Shown piece by piece: positions 1 through 10,599 of a stretch of DNA of 64,000 nucleotides. The notes under the pieces were generated by a model, which was not told the DNA's origin, made no database searches, and was given only the letters and a program-made list of their open reading frames with translations. Each line of letters begins with the position of its first letter. The stretch's first letter is position 1. Origin of the DNA: Gilliamella sp. ESL0441 (GTDB lineage Bacteria; Pseudomonadota; Gammaproteobacteria; Enterobacterales; Orbaceae); the NCBI RefSeq assembly GCF_019469185.1, contig NZ_CP048264.1:372001-436000 (forward strand), given 5' to 3'. A program made the translations under genes and the position numbers.

Positions 1-2
1 AG

Positions 3-134
3 TTACGTAATACCTCCTTAGAGGAAATCCTAAATAAAGGGGCTTTATTAACAGGATCATCATGTTGGAAAAATAGCCATCAAGCTAAAACCGCAATCCA
101 AAATATTTTGGCTTTGGTTAATCAACGAGATTAA
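3..134 (+). CDS. C-terminal end of an unidentified protein (cut by window edge)
   Basis: An open frame enters from the left edge and runs 43 codons to a TAA at 132-134. It reads LRNTSLEEILNK near the start and AIQNILALVNQRD at the end. I do not recognise the family. The only signs that it is coding are the uninterrupted frame in AT-rich DNA and the hairpin that follows. Too little is visible to propose a function. Confidence 0.5.
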   Translation, partial: LRNTSLEEILNKGALLTGSSCWKNSHQAKTAIQNILALVNQRD

Positions 135-162
135 TTTGTGGTTCTAATCAGTGGCTATTTAG

Positions 163-191
163 TTAACCCCTATCTAAATAGGGGGTTAATT
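163..191 (+). terminator. Putative terminator hairpin after the partial gene
   Basis: TTAACCCCTAT (163-173) can pair with ATAGGGGGTTAA (178-189), leaving one bulged G and a short loop. No strong T-run follows on the + strand. It lies between the end of the partial gene and the 3' end of cas3, which points the opposite way, so it may serve both directions. Confidence 0.45.
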
Positions 192-300
192 ATGAGTATA
201 GCTACCTGATTTATATTTGAAATAATGACTTAGTCTATCATTATCAATTTTATCCAACGCATTCCAAGTTAAACGTGTTTATTTTTAAATTTGAATTAAA

Positions 301-3006
301 TTAATTTAAATAAAAGCCCAATTCTTTAGAGTAAAAAGATGATTCCTTGTCTGTCTCAACTAAAACAATAATTGCGTTCGGTCTGTGTATTTGTTGTCTG
401 AGTTTTTCTAAACTCGTTTGATCCAGTTGAGGAATCTGATTTTTGATTTTTTCCCATTTTGCACGTCTTAGCGAAATTCGACTTTGCTCCCAAGCATATT
501 CGCTATTACTACAGTAAGGAATAATTTTTTCATTTTGTTGATAAGCTAAATAGATATCAACGCTATCTTCTGATAAACGAGTCGCTACTTCGACTTCGTT
601 ATCCCATCCATTGGTTGAATCACGCTTATAACCTGCATTCAAATTTAATACGCTTTGATTGGCGATTGACGATTTACTTAAATTAGCTCCTTGAGCACCA
701 TAATAACCTTTTTGTAATCCTGCTGGTGGTTCAAGATTTTGTTTATAAACGAATTCAATTAATTGCCTTGCATCATCCGGCATTTTAATGCAACCTTGCT
801 CGGATAGTATTTTTTGGGTATACCATAAATGAGCCGGATTAGGATAAACATAACTGGTATTTCGAAAGGCTGGTTCGTTAAGCCAATTCGCGTTTGGTTC
901 AGCTTGCCAATCTGGGGCAAGCACGGTTAGGGAAGGGGGATGGCGTTCATCTAACGATTGATTTTTTTCATCATATGGCTTGATATTACCCTGTTTATCG
1001 CGAACATGTCGCTGTAAACGTCCAGCTCGTTGTATCAATAAATCTATCGGGGCAATATCGCTGATCATTTCGTCAAAATCAAGATCCAAGGATTGTTCGA
1101 TCACTTGTGTTGCTATAATGACTTTTCCTGCACGGATTTGATGATTGGATGTTTTTCCTGCCCATTGTAATGTTTTTTCTTCAATGTCCAAACGGTCACA
1201 ATAGGCAAAACGGCTATGAAAAAGTAGGATTTGTGTATGATCCAGTTGTAAGTTGAGTTGAATTTGTTGATATAGACTAATTGCATCTTGTACACTGTTT
1301 TTGATCCAACAAATAATTTTACCTTGTTGTATAGCTTTGCTGATTTTGTCTATACCTGCTTCAATATTGTTAATCCATTCGATATTTACTTGGCGTTTCA
1401 CTTCTGGTCGGGTTTCAATCGCTTGTTCAACTAAGCCGTTATGATTAAGCTGTGTCATAAGTGGAAAAGGTAATGACTGTTCTAATTTCAAAGCTTGTTT
1501 ATTGCCAGTTAAGGCTTTATAAAAGGCATCGAGTAGTTTTTGACGCAGAAATAAAGGTAATGTTGCTGTCAAAATAATAACACTGCCACCTTGTAACGCA
1601 TGGTAATGTAATAAGTTTTCGAGTAATTTTACCATGTAACTGTCATAAGCATGAACTTCGTCTAATATCAGTAATTTATGGCGTAATCCTAATAAACGTA
1701 ACGATTGATGTTTGAAAGGCATAATTGCCATTAACGCTTGATCTAACGTGCCAACTCCTACTTCAGCTAATAACGATTTTTTTCGAGTATCAACAAACCA
1801 TTCATTACATTCTCCACTCACTGATTGTTCACCCTTGGGGTATTTTTGCTGGCTAATTTCATCGTGATTTAAAATTGTTTGAGTAAAATGCGGATTCATA
1901 TAGCTAGAGCCATGAGCCAGTACCAGCGAAGGATGGCTATCAGCTTGATATAATTGTTCGTAGACTTGAGCAGTGCGCTGATAAATAGCATTAGCTGTTG
2001 CTTGTGTTGGTAAGCCGATATAGATACCCTGTGCTTTTTTAGCTGTCATAAGCCGATGTGCTAAAATCATTGACGCTTCCGTTTTTCCTGCACCAGTCAC
2101 ATCTTCCATAATAAAAAGTTCTGCGCCATTATCAGAAAGTTGGCAGGTTAATGCTTGTTGCTGTAGTGGTGTTGGTTTTTCAATGAAAGGAAACAAATTT
2201 TTAATATCATTAAAAGGGGTGATTGGCGATGCTGTTGGTAAAGTGGCAATGGCTTTTTCTGCTTTCAACATCGCATGATTGTGCCAATATTCATCAAGAG
2301 GCATGGGCTGTGAACAAAACGGAAAAAATTGTTCATTTGAACCAAGCCAATCACTGATTACGGTCAAACCCGCAATTAACCAACTTATTTGTTTTAATTT
2401 TTTATGATAATTTATATCAAAAAAATGGCAAGCATGGTGTGCTAGATTGCTATCGACAATAAACAATTGATTCAGTGCGATAATATAGTCTAAAGCCGCT
2501 TGTTTATCTTGTTCATTAAATGATAAATTACCATAAGCTTCTCGTTCTGGTGGCTTGCCATGATGTCCCGTCATAATAAGCAGCCATGTGTCATATAATT
2601 CATCAATATCTTCACTATGTTGTTCAAGCTTAACGTTTGGTTGGTGTTTAAGTGAGTTATTCCATAACCAAAAACCAAGCGAATCATGTCTGGATTTATA
2701 GCTTTTAGATGTATCGATGCTGACAAGTTGTGGATTATTATGTTTAAATAATGCTTGGAATCCATTCGCAAATTTGCCAATATCATGCCAAGCTAGAAAA
2801 TAAGCAAACCATAGTGCTGCTTGGTCGACATCTTTTGCAGAAAAACCAATATGTTCAAATAATTGTGATGAGTTAAATATATTTTGTTTAACTATTTGAT
2901 AACCACATGCGGCGACATCTAAATTATGGTAAACAAGTAAGTGATAACTATTATTGTCGGGATTTTGTCGGCATTTTCCCCAATACCGGTAAAACTGCTG
3001 AGTCAC
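301..3006 (-). CDS. cas3: CRISPR-associated helicase-nuclease Cas3 (type I-E)
   Basis: Cas3 is the effector that Cascade recruits to unwind and degrade target DNA. At 901 aa it is close to the family length. The N-terminal HD nuclease shows His27, the HDIGK motif around residues 74-78 and TGHHGKPP near residue 147. The superfamily 2 helicase follows with Walker A TGAGKTEA, the DEVH box (ILDEVHAYD), LTATLP and the late motif QRAGRLQRH. No frameshift is seen. The start is GTG at 3006, with AGGA about nine bases upstream. The gene is odd in position: in E. coli cas3 sits just upstream of cas8e on the same strand, but here it is inverted and separated from cas8e by yejABEF, a YnfC-like gene and frdDC, so it must be transcribed separately from the Cascade operon. 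Confidence 0.96.
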   Translation of the reverse strand: MTQQFYRYWGKCRQNPDNNSYHLLVYHNLDVAACGYQIVKQNIFNSSQLFEHIGFSAKDVDQAALWFAYFLAWHDIGKFANGFQALFKHNNPQLVSIDTSKSYKSRHDSLGFWLWNNSLKHQPNVKLEQHSEDIDELYDTWLLIMTGHHGKPPEREAYGNLSFNEQDKQAALDYIIALNQLFIVDSNLAHHACHFFDINYHKKLKQISWLIAGLTVISDWLGSNEQFFPFCSQPMPLDEYWHNHAMLKAEKAIATLPTASPITPFNDIKNLFPFIEKPTPLQQQALTCQLSDNGAELFIMEDVTGAGKTEASMILAHRLMTAKKAQGIYIGLPTQATANAIYQRTAQVYEQLYQADSHPSLVLAHGSSYMNPHFTQTILNHDEISQQKYPKGEQSVSGECNEWFVDTRKKSLLAEVGVGTLDQALMAIMPFKHQSLRLLGLRHKLLILDEVHAYDSYMVKLLENLLHYHALQGGSVIILTATLPLFLRQKLLDAFYKALTGNKQALKLEQSLPFPLMTQLNHNGLVEQAIETRPEVKRQVNIEWINNIEAGIDKISKAIQQGKIICWIKNSVQDAISLYQQIQLNLQLDHTQILLFHSRFAYCDRLDIEEKTLQWAGKTSNHQIRAGKVIIATQVIEQSLDLDFDEMISDIAPIDLLIQRAGRLQRHVRDKQGNIKPYDEKNQSLDERHPPSLTVLAPDWQAEPNANWLNEPAFRNTSYVYPNPAHLWYTQKILSEQGCIKMPDDARQLIEFVYKQNLEPPAGLQKGYYGAQGANLSKSSIANQSVLNLNAGYKRDSTNGWDNEVEVATRLSEDSVDIYLAYQQNEKIIPYCSNSEYAWEQSRISLRRAKWEKIKNQIPQLDQTSLEKLRQQIHRPNAIIVLVETDKESSFYSKELGFYLN

Positions 3007-3448
3007 TGAATATTAATCCTTTATGAAACTGTTGTGGCATGATATAAATTAATTATTTGTTATTGATTCAATTTTAAAAAATCTTATTTTTCATTGACAA
3101 TAATTATACTTAATAAATGAATTAATATAACCAATCTAGTATAAAATTATTTTTATGCTTTAAAACCATTATGAACAAGACTTTTGTCAAATATTTGCAT
3201 AGTATTGTTATGATCTGATAAATATAGATTATAATATCGAATAATTTTTAGTTAACTTAAAAAAACGTATTAAGTTTAAAGTTCGGTAAAGCTATATTAA
3301 GGGTTGATTAATTAGGTTTTGCTCATTTTGTTGAAGTTTGGCAAAATGGAAATATAAAATTAAAAAGGTGAAATTCAATTAAGGTCGGTAAAATTAAGGC
3401 TGACAAAATAAATAAAACAAAGTTGATAAATACAGGAATCAAATTAGG
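3007..3448. other. Divergent intergenic region between cas3 and yejA
   Basis: This very AT-rich stretch of about 440 bases must hold the promoters of both cas3 (minus) and yejA (+). On the + strand, TTGTTA (3205-3210) and TATAAT (3230-3235) with a 19-base spacer form a possible but long-spaced promoter. TTGACA at 3094-3099 has no good partner. On the minus strand a TATAAT (3103-3108) could serve cas3, but I see no clear -35 at the right distance. I see no reading frame and no CRISPR repeat fragment. Confidence 0.35.
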
Positions 3449-5407
3449 ATGATTAACCAAATCAAACAAAACATATACGCCATCCTCATATCTACTTGTA
3501 TGATGGGATTTGTGATTATTCCCTCATCTGTTTATGCCGACCAAAAACAAACAATATCAAAGCAAGCTGAACAACCCAAGGATATCAGTTCGTCTAGCAA
3601 ATTATCTGATCATGATAACCAAGTAAATGTGGATAGCTCAAATCAAAACGGTGAACAGATTTATCATAAATCTGTTTTTTCTCTGTTAGGTGAACCTAAA
3701 TATCCTGATAATTTTGAACATTTAGATTATGTTAATCCTGATGCACCAAAAGGTGGAGTAATTAAACTTGCTGAAATAGGATCGTTTGATAACTTTAATC
3801 GCTATGCTAGTCGTGGTGCTCCTGAAAAAAGTTCAGGCGCTTTATATGATTCCCTTTTTACCAATACAGCGGATGATATCACCAGTTTTTATCCCTTGAT
3901 TGCAACATCGATAACTTATTCAGATAGCTATCGTTGGGCTGAAGTTTCCATTAATCCCAAAGCGCTTTTTCAAGATGGTAAACCTATAACTGCCGAAGAT
4001 GTTGAGTTTACCTTTCATAAATTTATGACTGAAGGTGTGCCTCAATATAAAGTCTATAATCAAGGCGTTACCGTGAAGGCTCTAGATACTTATCGAGTTC
4101 GTATTGAGTTACCTAAATCAGATCGCGAAAAATTATTTTCGTTTGTCGGCAGTATGAGAGTTATTCCTAAGCATTTTTGGCAAAATCTTAATTTTTCTGA
4201 ACCATTAACAACACCACCCATTGGTAGTGGGCCTTACTATATTAGCGATTATAAAATGGGGCAATATGTAATTTATCAGCGAAATCCTAACTATTGGGCA
4301 AAAGATTTACCTGTTAATAAAGGGTTAGATAATTTTGATGAAAAACGTATTGAGTACTATATGGATAGCAGTATTGCATTAGAAGCCTTTAAAGCAGGTG
4401 AGTATGATTTTCGGGGAGAGTCACAACCCAAAAATTGGTTTACGCAATATCAAGGTAAATATTTTGATTCGAATGATATTATCAAACAGGAAAAACCAGT
4501 ACAAACAGCAACAGATACCAGATGGTTAGCATTTAATTTGCAAAAAGATCTATTTCAAGATGTTAAAGTCCGTGAGGCAATTACATTAGCGTTCGATTTT
4601 GAATGGTTAAATCACGCATATTATTATGATAGTTATAAAAGACCTTTTAGTTTTTTTGAAAATACCATTTATGCTGCACATGGCGTTCCTACTGAGCAAG
4701 AATTGAAATGGCTTACAAATTTTAAAGATATTATCCCTGAAAGTGCGTTTGGAAATGCTTATTCGTTGCCTAAAAGTGATGGACTCGGTTTCAATCGTAA
4801 TAATTTATTAAAAGCGACAGCTTTATTAAAACAAGCAGGCTGGAAGATAGAAAATGGAAAGCTGCTTAATGCTAAAAACCAACAACCTTTTGAATTTGAA
4901 TTGGTGACCTTTCTTGGTGATGATATAAAATATGCGATCCCTTTTCAGCAAAATTTAGCTCGTTTAGGTATTAAGATGAATATTGTTACATTAGATTCAG
5001 CTCAATATTTACGTCGAATGCGTGAGCGTGATTATGACATGATGCCTCGTAACTATAATGCTGTTGAGTATCCTTCCTCGGATCTTATGATCCTTTGGGG
5101 AAGTGAATATCTTAATTCATCATGGAATGGTTCTGGTTTGCATAATAAAGCAATTGATGGAATTATTGGTGAAATTACCAAAAATGTAGATAATCAAGAT
5201 GCATTAATTCCTTTAGGTCGTGCACTAGATCGTATTCTTACACATGAATATCCCATGATTCCTATGTGGTATAACGCTAACACTTATTATGCATATTGGA
5301 ATAAATTTGGACAACCTACCAAACAGCCAACTTATGCCGTTGGTGTTGACAGTTGGTGGTATGATGCAGACAAAGTAGCTAATTTGTCTAAAAATAAGGA
5401 ACGTTAA
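3449..5407 (+). CDS. yejA: Periplasmic substrate-binding protein YejA of a peptide ABC importer
   Basis: This is a family 5 extracellular solute-binding protein, the periplasmic receptor of the YejABEF importer known for microcin C and other peptides. It has a Sec signal peptide (residues 1-30, cleavage after VYA) and then the family's typical openings [13 protein letters not shown] and GSFDNFNRY. The body holds [22 protein letters not shown] and the C-terminal lobe. It is 652 aa, which I recall as about 45 longer than E. coli YejA. The extra length is a Lys/Gln/Ser-rich linker at residues 31-70 between the signal peptide and the folded domain. One base separates it from yejB, so yejABEF is an operon. 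Confidence 0.92.
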   Translation: MINQIKQNIYAILISTCMMGFVIIPSSVYADQKQTISKQAEQPKDISSSSKLSDHDNQVNVDSSNQNGEQIYHKSVFSLLGEPKYPDNFEHLDYVNPDAPKGGVIKLAEIGSFDNFNRYASRGAPEKSSGALYDSLFTNTADDITSFYPLIATSITYSDSYRWAEVSINPKALFQDGKPITAEDVEFTFHKFMTEGVPQYKVYNQGVTVKALDTYRVRIELPKSDREKLFSFVGSMRVIPKHFWQNLNFSEPLTTPPIGSGPYYISDYKMGQYVIYQRNPNYWAKDLPVNKGLDNFDEKRIEYYMDSSIALEAFKAGEYDFRGESQPKNWFTQYQGKYFDSNDIIKQEKPVQTATDTRWLAFNLQKDLFQDVKVREAITLAFDFEWLNHAYYYDSYKRPFSFFENTIYAAHGVPTEQELKWLTNFKDIIPESAFGNAYSLPKSDGLGFNRNNLLKATALLKQAGWKIENGKLLNAKNQQPFEFELVTFLGDDIKYAIPFQQNLARLGIKMNIVTLDSAQYLRRMRERDYDMMPRNYNAVEYPSSDLMILWGSEYLNSSWNGSGLHNKAIDGIIGEITKNVDNQDALIPLGRALDRILTHEYPMIPMWYNANTYYAYWNKFGQPTKQPTYAVGVDSWWYDADKVANLSKNKER

Positions 5408-5408
5408 T

Positions 5409-6497
5409 ATGTTAAATTACTTAATCCGACGTTTGTTACTTATCATTCCTACGTTGTTTGTTATTTTGACTATCAATTTTTTTATTGTACAAGTAGCTCC
5501 TGGGGGGCCGGTTGATCAAGCTTTAGCTATGCTTGAAAGTGGTCCAAATGCAGGTCAAAGTTTATTGCCTGGCGGAGATAGTTCGTCTTCATTATCGCTG
5601 CATCAAAAAAGTGAATCAAATTATCGAGGTGCACGAGGACTTGATCCGCAAGTTGTTGCCATGATTGAAAAACAGTTTGGTTTTGATAAACCAATATTTG
5701 AACGTTATTTTGAAACATTAAAAAAATACGTTTTATTTGATTTCGGTAATAGTTTTTTCAAGAGTGAATCTGTTTTAGGGTTAATTGGCAAAAGTCTACC
5801 TGTCTCTATTTCATTGGGGCTGTGGAGTACGTTAATTATTTATATTATCTCGATTCCGTTAGGTATACGCAAAGCTGTAAAAGATGGTTCAGCTTTTGAC
5901 TTTTGGTCTAGTACCTTAATTATTATTGGATATGCAATACCTGCTTTTTTGCTAGCAATTTTATTAATAGTTTTATTTGCTGGGGGGAGTTATTGGGATA
6001 TCTTTCCGCTGCGAGGATTGATTTCGAATGATTTTGCCCAATTAGATTTTTGGGGAAAAGTAAAAGATTATGCTTGGCATATTTGTTTGCCAACTATTGC
6101 TATGGTGATCAGCGGATTTGCGTCACTGACAATGTTGACTAAAAACTCATTTTTAGACGAGATTCGTAAACAGTATGTCATTACTGCTCGAGCAAAAGGA
6201 TTAACTGAAAGTGCAATCTTATACAAACACGTTTTTCGCAATGCCACGTTACTTATTGTTTCAGGCTTTCCTGCGGCATTTATTGGTATTTTGTTTACAG
6301 GCTCGTTATTAACTGAAATTATTTTTTCACTTAATGGCCTTGGATTATTAGGTTATGAAGCGATTATACAACGCGACTACCCGGTAATCTTTGGTTCACT
6401 TTATATATTTACTCTAATTGGACTCATCACCAAATTGTTATGCGATTTATCTTATATGATGATTGATCCACGTATTGACTTTGAGGCTCGTAACTAA
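5409..6497 (+). CDS. yejB: Inner-membrane permease YejB of the YejABEF importer
   Basis: This is the first of two permease subunits (BPD_transp_1 / DppB type) of the peptide/microcin C importer. An N-terminal membrane helix ([20 protein letters not shown]) is followed by a periplasmic insertion at about residues 45-105 and five further hydrophobic segments. The ATPase-contact EAA loop reads [20 protein letters not shown]. At 362 aa it matches the E. coli protein length that I recall. It starts one base after the yejA stop, and its own stop overlaps the yejE start (TAATG), so translation is probably coupled. Confidence 0.92.
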   Translation: MLNYLIRRLLLIIPTLFVILTINFFIVQVAPGGPVDQALAMLESGPNAGQSLLPGGDSSSSLSLHQKSESNYRGARGLDPQVVAMIEKQFGFDKPIFERYFETLKKYVLFDFGNSFFKSESVLGLIGKSLPVSISLGLWSTLIIYIISIPLGIRKAVKDGSAFDFWSSTLIIIGYAIPAFLLAILLIVLFAGGSYWDIFPLRGLISNDFAQLDFWGKVKDYAWHICLPTIAMVISGFASLTMLTKNSFLDEIRKQYVITARAKGLTESAILYKHVFRNATLLIVSGFPAAFIGILFTGSLLTEIIFSLNGLGLLGYEAIIQRDYPVIFGSLYIFTLIGLITKLLCDLSYMMIDPRIDFEARN

Positions 6498-7528
6498 TGA
6501 CCATGCATTATTCTATCAATCAACAACGCTGGCAGCGATTCAAACATAATCGTCGTGGTTACTATTCGCTTTGGGTTTTTTTAATTTTCTTTATTATTAG
6601 TTTGTTTTCTGATTTTATTGTGAATGACAGACCGATTTTCATTAAATATCAGGATAATTATTATTCACCTATCTTCCATTTTTATCCTGAAACAGAGTTC
6701 GGTGGACAATTGGACACTCAAACTAATTACTTAGATCCTCAGGTACAAAATCAAATAGAACAAGATGGTTGGATTTTATGGCCACTATTCCGATATACAT
6801 ATAATACGTTAATCTATGATACTCAAAGTACTTTTCCAACGCCACCTTCTGCATCGCATTGGTTAGGTACTACCGATGCAGGATTTGATGTATTAGCCAA
6901 TATTCTATATGGATTTCGCATATCGATGTTTTTTGCCATTCTGTTAACTTTATTTACCACTATTATTGGAATAATAATTGGTGCAATCCAAGGTTTTTAC
7001 GGTGGTAAGGTAGATTTAATAGGTCAACGATTTATTGAAATTTGGTGTGGTTTACCTGAGTTATTTGTGATTATCTTATTAGCCAGTATTCTACCTCTCG
7101 ATTTTTGGTGGTTACTTGGTATAACTGTATTATTTGGTTGGATGGGTTTAGCTGGTATTGTGAGAACGGAATATTTACGAACACGTAATTTTGATTATAT
7201 TCGAGCAGCAAAAGCAATGGGTATTAGTGATAGTAAAATAATGTTTCGTCATATATTACCTAATGCAATGGTGGCAACATTAACTTTTTTACCTTTCATT
7301 CTTTGTGGCTCAATTACAACATTAACATCGCTCGATTTTTTAGGTTTTGGTTTACCGATTGACTCACCATCTTTAGGGCGTTTATTGTTACAAGGTAAAA
7401 ATAATTTACAAGCCCCTTGGCTAGGAATTAGTTCATTTTTAATTATTGCAACTCTGCTTTCACTGTTAATTTTTATTGGTGAAGCAGTAAGGGATGCATT
7501 TGATCCAAACAAAGGAGTGTATCAATGA
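6497..7528 (+). CDS. yejE: Inner-membrane permease YejE of the YejABEF importer
   Basis: This is the second permease subunit (DppC/OppC type). Early residues HYSINQQRWQRFKHNRRGYY followed by a hydrophobic helix are typical of YejE. A long periplasmic loop follows, containing HWLGTTDAGFDVLANILYGFR, which is family-typical. The EAA loop is YIRAAKAMGISDSKIMFRHI. It is 343 aa, as expected. It overlaps both neighbours: yejB ends in TAATG here, and yejF starts inside the last codons of this gene (ATGA). Confidence 0.92.
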   Translation: MTMHYSINQQRWQRFKHNRRGYYSLWVFLIFFIISLFSDFIVNDRPIFIKYQDNYYSPIFHFYPETEFGGQLDTQTNYLDPQVQNQIEQDGWILWPLFRYTYNTLIYDTQSTFPTPPSASHWLGTTDAGFDVLANILYGFRISMFFAILLTLFTTIIGIIIGAIQGFYGGKVDLIGQRFIEIWCGLPELFVIILLASILPLDFWWLLGITVLFGWMGLAGIVRTEYLRTRNFDYIRAAKAMGISDSKIMFRHILPNAMVATLTFLPFILCGSITTLTSLDFLGFGLPIDSPSLGRLLLQGKNNLQAPWLGISSFLIIATLLSLLIFIGEAVRDAFDPNKGVYQ

Positions 7529-9243
7529 GTTCCACTTTATTATCTGTACAGGATTTGAGTATTGCTTTTAAAGGTTATGCTCAATCAATTTCGCAAGTGG
7601 TTAGCAATATTAATTTTGATATCGATGAACAAGAGACACTGGCATTAGTGGGGGAATCAGGTTCTGGCAAAAGTATTACTTCATTATCAATATTACGTTT
7701 GCTACGCAAAGAACAAGTGATATATCCAACTGGAGATATCCTTTTTGAAGGAAAATCATTACTACATGCACCAGAAAAACAGTTAAGAAAAATTCGTGGA
7801 AATCAGATCAGCATGATTTTCCAAGAACCCATGGTATCACTTAATCCTCTGCATACGGTTGAAAAACAACTGTATGAAGTTTTGTCATTACATCGAGGCA
7901 TGCGACGTAACGAGGCCAGAAGCGAAATATTGCAATATCTTGATCGGGTCGGAATAAAAGAACCTAAAAATAGATTGTCAGCCTATCCTCATCAATTATC
8001 TGGTGGTGAAAGACAACGTGTTATGATTGCTATGGCAATATTAACACATCCTAAATTATTAATTGCTGACGAGCCAACTACAGCTTTAGATGTGTCAGTT
8101 CAAGCGCAAATTATTCAATTACTCAAGGAGTTAAAGACAGAATTAAATATGAGTATGTTGTTTATTTCGCATAATTTAGCTATTGTGAAAAAATTAGCTG
8201 ACAAAGTGGCGGTGATGCAACAAGGTAAAATTGTTGAATATAATAATAAACAGCGTATTTTTTTACGTCCACAACATAACTATACCCAAACACTTTTAAA
8301 TGCTGAACCTAGTGGTGAGCCAATGCCATTACCTGAGATTCCAGGTATCCTGCTCAATGTCAATCGTCTAAATGTTGAAGTCATAACTCAAAAAAGATTA
8401 TTTAGCAGTAAAAAGAAAAAAATTGTGGATAATGTTGGTTTTACTCTTCATCAAGGAGAAACAGTCGGGATTGTTGGTGAATCTGGATCTGGCAAAAGTA
8501 CAACAGCACTAGCTATTTTACGCCTGATTAAATCACAAGGTGATATTTTATTCGATAGTCATCCAATACATAACTTATCGGGTAAAAAATTACTACCATT
8601 TCGTAGCCGAATTCAAGTCGTATTTCAAGACCCTTTTTCTTCTCTTAACCCACGTTTCAATGTTGAACAAATTATAAGTGAAGGTTTACTAACACATAAA
8701 AAACTCAGTAAAAAAGAATGTGAACAAGCCGTTATTGATATTATGTCTGAAGTTGGTTTAGAACCTAATATGCGCTTTCGAAATCCAATGGAGTTTTCAG
8801 GCGGACAACGTCAACGGATTGCTATTGCTAGAGCATTGATTTTACAACCTGAATTACTGATTCTTGATGAACCGACTTCGTCGTTAGATCATACCACTCA
8901 ACAACAAATTATAAATTTACTCAAATCATTACAAGAAAAATATCAATTAAGTTATCTGTTTATCAGTCATGACCTCGGTGTCATTTATTCAATGTGCCAT
9001 CAAGTGGTTGTAATGCAAGATGGTCAAGTTATAGAACAAGGCGCAAGGGAGAAAATCTTCTTTGAACCAGAAAACGAATATACTAAAACTTTATTATCTT
9101 TTTGGGATAAACCTGCTAGGTTAAAGTCTAAAAATAAAACATTGCTTTATTCTGAAAAAATGAATGAGCAAGAAGAAAAAGATGATCAAAAGTTCAAAAA
9201 TAAAGTCGATTGGGGTGATGCCTTATTAATGCGAAAAGATTAA
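7525..9243 (+). CDS. yejF: Duplicated ATPase YejF of the YejABEF importer
   Basis: This protein carries two fused ABC ATPase domains and powers peptide import through YejBE. Domain 1 has Walker A GESGSGKS, signature LSGGERQR and Walker B LLIADEPTTALD. Domain 2 has GESGSGKSTTA, FSGGQRQR and LLILDEPTSSLD. Each ends in its own switch His region (ISHNLAIV, ISHDLGVI). At 572 aa it is about 40 longer than E. coli YejF as I recall it. The extra part is a charged Lys/Glu/Asp-rich tail after SFWDKPARLK, beyond the second ATPase domain. It is the last gene of the yej operon. Confidence 0.93.
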   Translation: MSSTLLSVQDLSIAFKGYAQSISQVVSNINFDIDEQETLALVGESGSGKSITSLSILRLLRKEQVIYPTGDILFEGKSLLHAPEKQLRKIRGNQISMIFQEPMVSLNPLHTVEKQLYEVLSLHRGMRRNEARSEILQYLDRVGIKEPKNRLSAYPHQLSGGERQRVMIAMAILTHPKLLIADEPTTALDVSVQAQIIQLLKELKTELNMSMLFISHNLAIVKKLADKVAVMQQGKIVEYNNKQRIFLRPQHNYTQTLLNAEPSGEPMPLPEIPGILLNVNRLNVEVITQKRLFSSKKKKIVDNVGFTLHQGETVGIVGESGSGKSTTALAILRLIKSQGDILFDSHPIHNLSGKKLLPFRSRIQVVFQDPFSSLNPRFNVEQIISEGLLTHKKLSKKECEQAVIDIMSEVGLEPNMRFRNPMEFSGGQRQRIAIARALILQPELLILDEPTSSLDHTTQQQIINLLKSLQEKYQLSYLFISHDLGVIYSMCHQVVVMQDGQVIEQGAREKIFFEPENEYTKTLLSFWDKPARLKSKNKTLLYSEKMNEQEEKDDQKFKNKVDWGDALLMRKD

Positions 9244-9301
9244 TAAAATTGTCACTAGCAATATTTATAACTTATTTAAACAAAGAGTTTATTAATAAAT
9301 T

Positions 9302-10162
9302 ATGCAAAAAATAAAGTTACCTTTTATAGCAATGCCGTTGATAGCATTGATTTCAACTAATACTTTAGCATTAAATTGTGGTGATAATATCACACAAAAT
9401 CAAGTTGAAGCCAATAATTATATTTTTCAACTTTATGATTATATTGAAACTTCAGCAAAAGGTGTCAAACAAGAAATTAGAACGATAGTGAATACTAAAA
9501 CAGACGAACCAGCTCATCAAACGACAGCTCATCACACTTTAGACTATGATCCTGAAGGATTAATCTTGCTAAGCCATTATGAACTCTATTCGGATCAAAA
9601 TAAGCAGTTGTACTCTGAACATCTTCAAAAAATAAATACTGGTTGGGAAAACATTATTGAAGATTTTGAAGATAAAACCAATAGTATTACGCAGTTTACG
9701 ACGGATAAAGAAGGTAAAATTATTCAGTCTCATCAAGTTAAAAAAGCGGTTGATTTTATCTTTATTCAAAATGATAGCTATCAATACGACAATAATAATT
9801 GCTTGATTAATAAGCGTGTTCAATGGCAATTGAAAGAAACGGATAAAAATAGTCAATATACTGGTAAAGACTTGAGTGGAGCATCATCATTTGTTTTTGA
9901 GTATCAAGATCAAAAACTTGCTAAAATGATTTCTCAATTTAGTAATGGGTTGCAAAAAGAAAATAATTACTCATACCAATATGATAATAATCAACTTACT
10001 ACGATACAATCTAATGAGTTTACCAATGGTAAAGAATCGGCTAATTATCTGATTGAATTGTTAACTTTCAATGATAAACACGATTGGCTTTCAGCAAGTA
10101 AAGTTAATAAATTTCAAGAAAACAAACAATCAACTATTATTAGAAAAATTACATATTTTTAA
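9302..10162 (+). CDS. Secreted protein, possibly YnfC-like (UPF0257)
   Basis: The 286 aa protein begins with a signal peptide (KLPFIAMPLIALISTNTLA), with cleavage probably just before LNCG. The Cys does not sit in a good lipobox, because Asn is at -1. The mature part has repeated aromatic pairs (SYQYDNNNC, YSYQYDNNQL) like the beta-strand pattern of YnfC-type envelope proteins, and it ends in RKITYF, similar to that family's C terminus. This resemblance is weak and from memory. It lies 58 bases after yejF and could be co-transcribed. Function unknown. Confidence 0.65.
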   Translation: MQKIKLPFIAMPLIALISTNTLALNCGDNITQNQVEANNYIFQLYDYIETSAKGVKQEIRTIVNTKTDEPAHQTTAHHTLDYDPEGLILLSHYELYSDQNKQLYSEHLQKINTGWENIIEDFEDKTNSITQFTTDKEGKIIQSHQVKKAVDFIFIQNDSYQYDNNNCLINKRVQWQLKETDKNSQYTGKDLSGASSFVFEYQDQKLAKMISQFSNGLQKENNYSYQYDNNQLTTIQSNEFTNGKESANYLIELLTFNDKHDWLSASKVNKFQENKQSTIIRKITYF

Positions 10163-10175
10163 TTTTTTCATAAAA

Positions 10176-10200
10176 TTAGCGTTATTTCATATAACGCTAA
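10176..10200. terminator. Bidirectional terminator between the YnfC-like gene and frdD
   Basis: A perfect 10-bp inverted repeat, TTAGCGTTAT (10176-10185) and ATAACGCTAA (10191-10200), has a 5-base loop. It lies between convergent genes. Read on the minus strand it is followed by a T-rich run (TTTTATGAAAAAATT), and on the + strand by TGTTAATATT. Confidence 0.75.
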
Positions 10201-10231
10201 TGTTAATATTAATTGTAGAAGAATCGAAATA

Positions 10232-10585
10232 CTATTTGATAAACAAAATAAAGATGGCGTGAATAGTCCAAGCTAGTGCTAATCCAACAATAATGAGTTT
10301 CCCACGTTTAGGATAAATTTTAAAATGATGCAACATACTCAAAATTTGTAATAATCCACACCAAATCGGTAAGCATATCATCAACAGCAAAAAGATTTTA
10401 CCCAGTTCGCTACTAACTAATTTCAAAATATAGGAACGAGTTTGAGCATCGCCAAAAGGAATAATCAATCCAATGATAATCATCACAACTGGAACAAAAA
10501 CAGCTGCCCACGTACCGCCTAAGGCATATAATCCTTTGATAACAGTATTATTCGAATGTTTATTTTCTGTTTCTTGAATTTTCAT
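10232..10585 (-). CDS. frdD: Fumarate reductase membrane anchor subunit D, divergent
   Basis: FrdD anchors the FrdAB catalytic dimer to the inner membrane and, with FrdC, forms the menaquinone site. The 117 aa sequence aligns with E. coli FrdD through GLYALGGTWAAVFVPVVMII, LGKIFLLLMICLPIWCGL and KRGKLIIVGLAL, with three membrane helices. The E. coli segment CGLHRMHH, which carries quinone-site residues His80 and Arg81 (numbering from memory), is CGLLQILS here, so His and Arg are replaced. No frdA or frdB is in the window, so the pair is an orphan. It is transcribed with frdC, 14 bases downstream of it, on the minus strand. The fold assignment is firm; activity is doubtful. Confidence 0.82.
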   Translation of the reverse strand: MKIQETENKHSNNTVIKGLYALGGTWAAVFVPVVMIIIGLIIPFGDAQTRSYILKLVSSELGKIFLLLMICLPIWCGLLQILSMLHHFKIYPKRGKLIIVGLALAWTIHAIFILFIK

Positions 10586-10599
10586 GATTTAAACACCAT

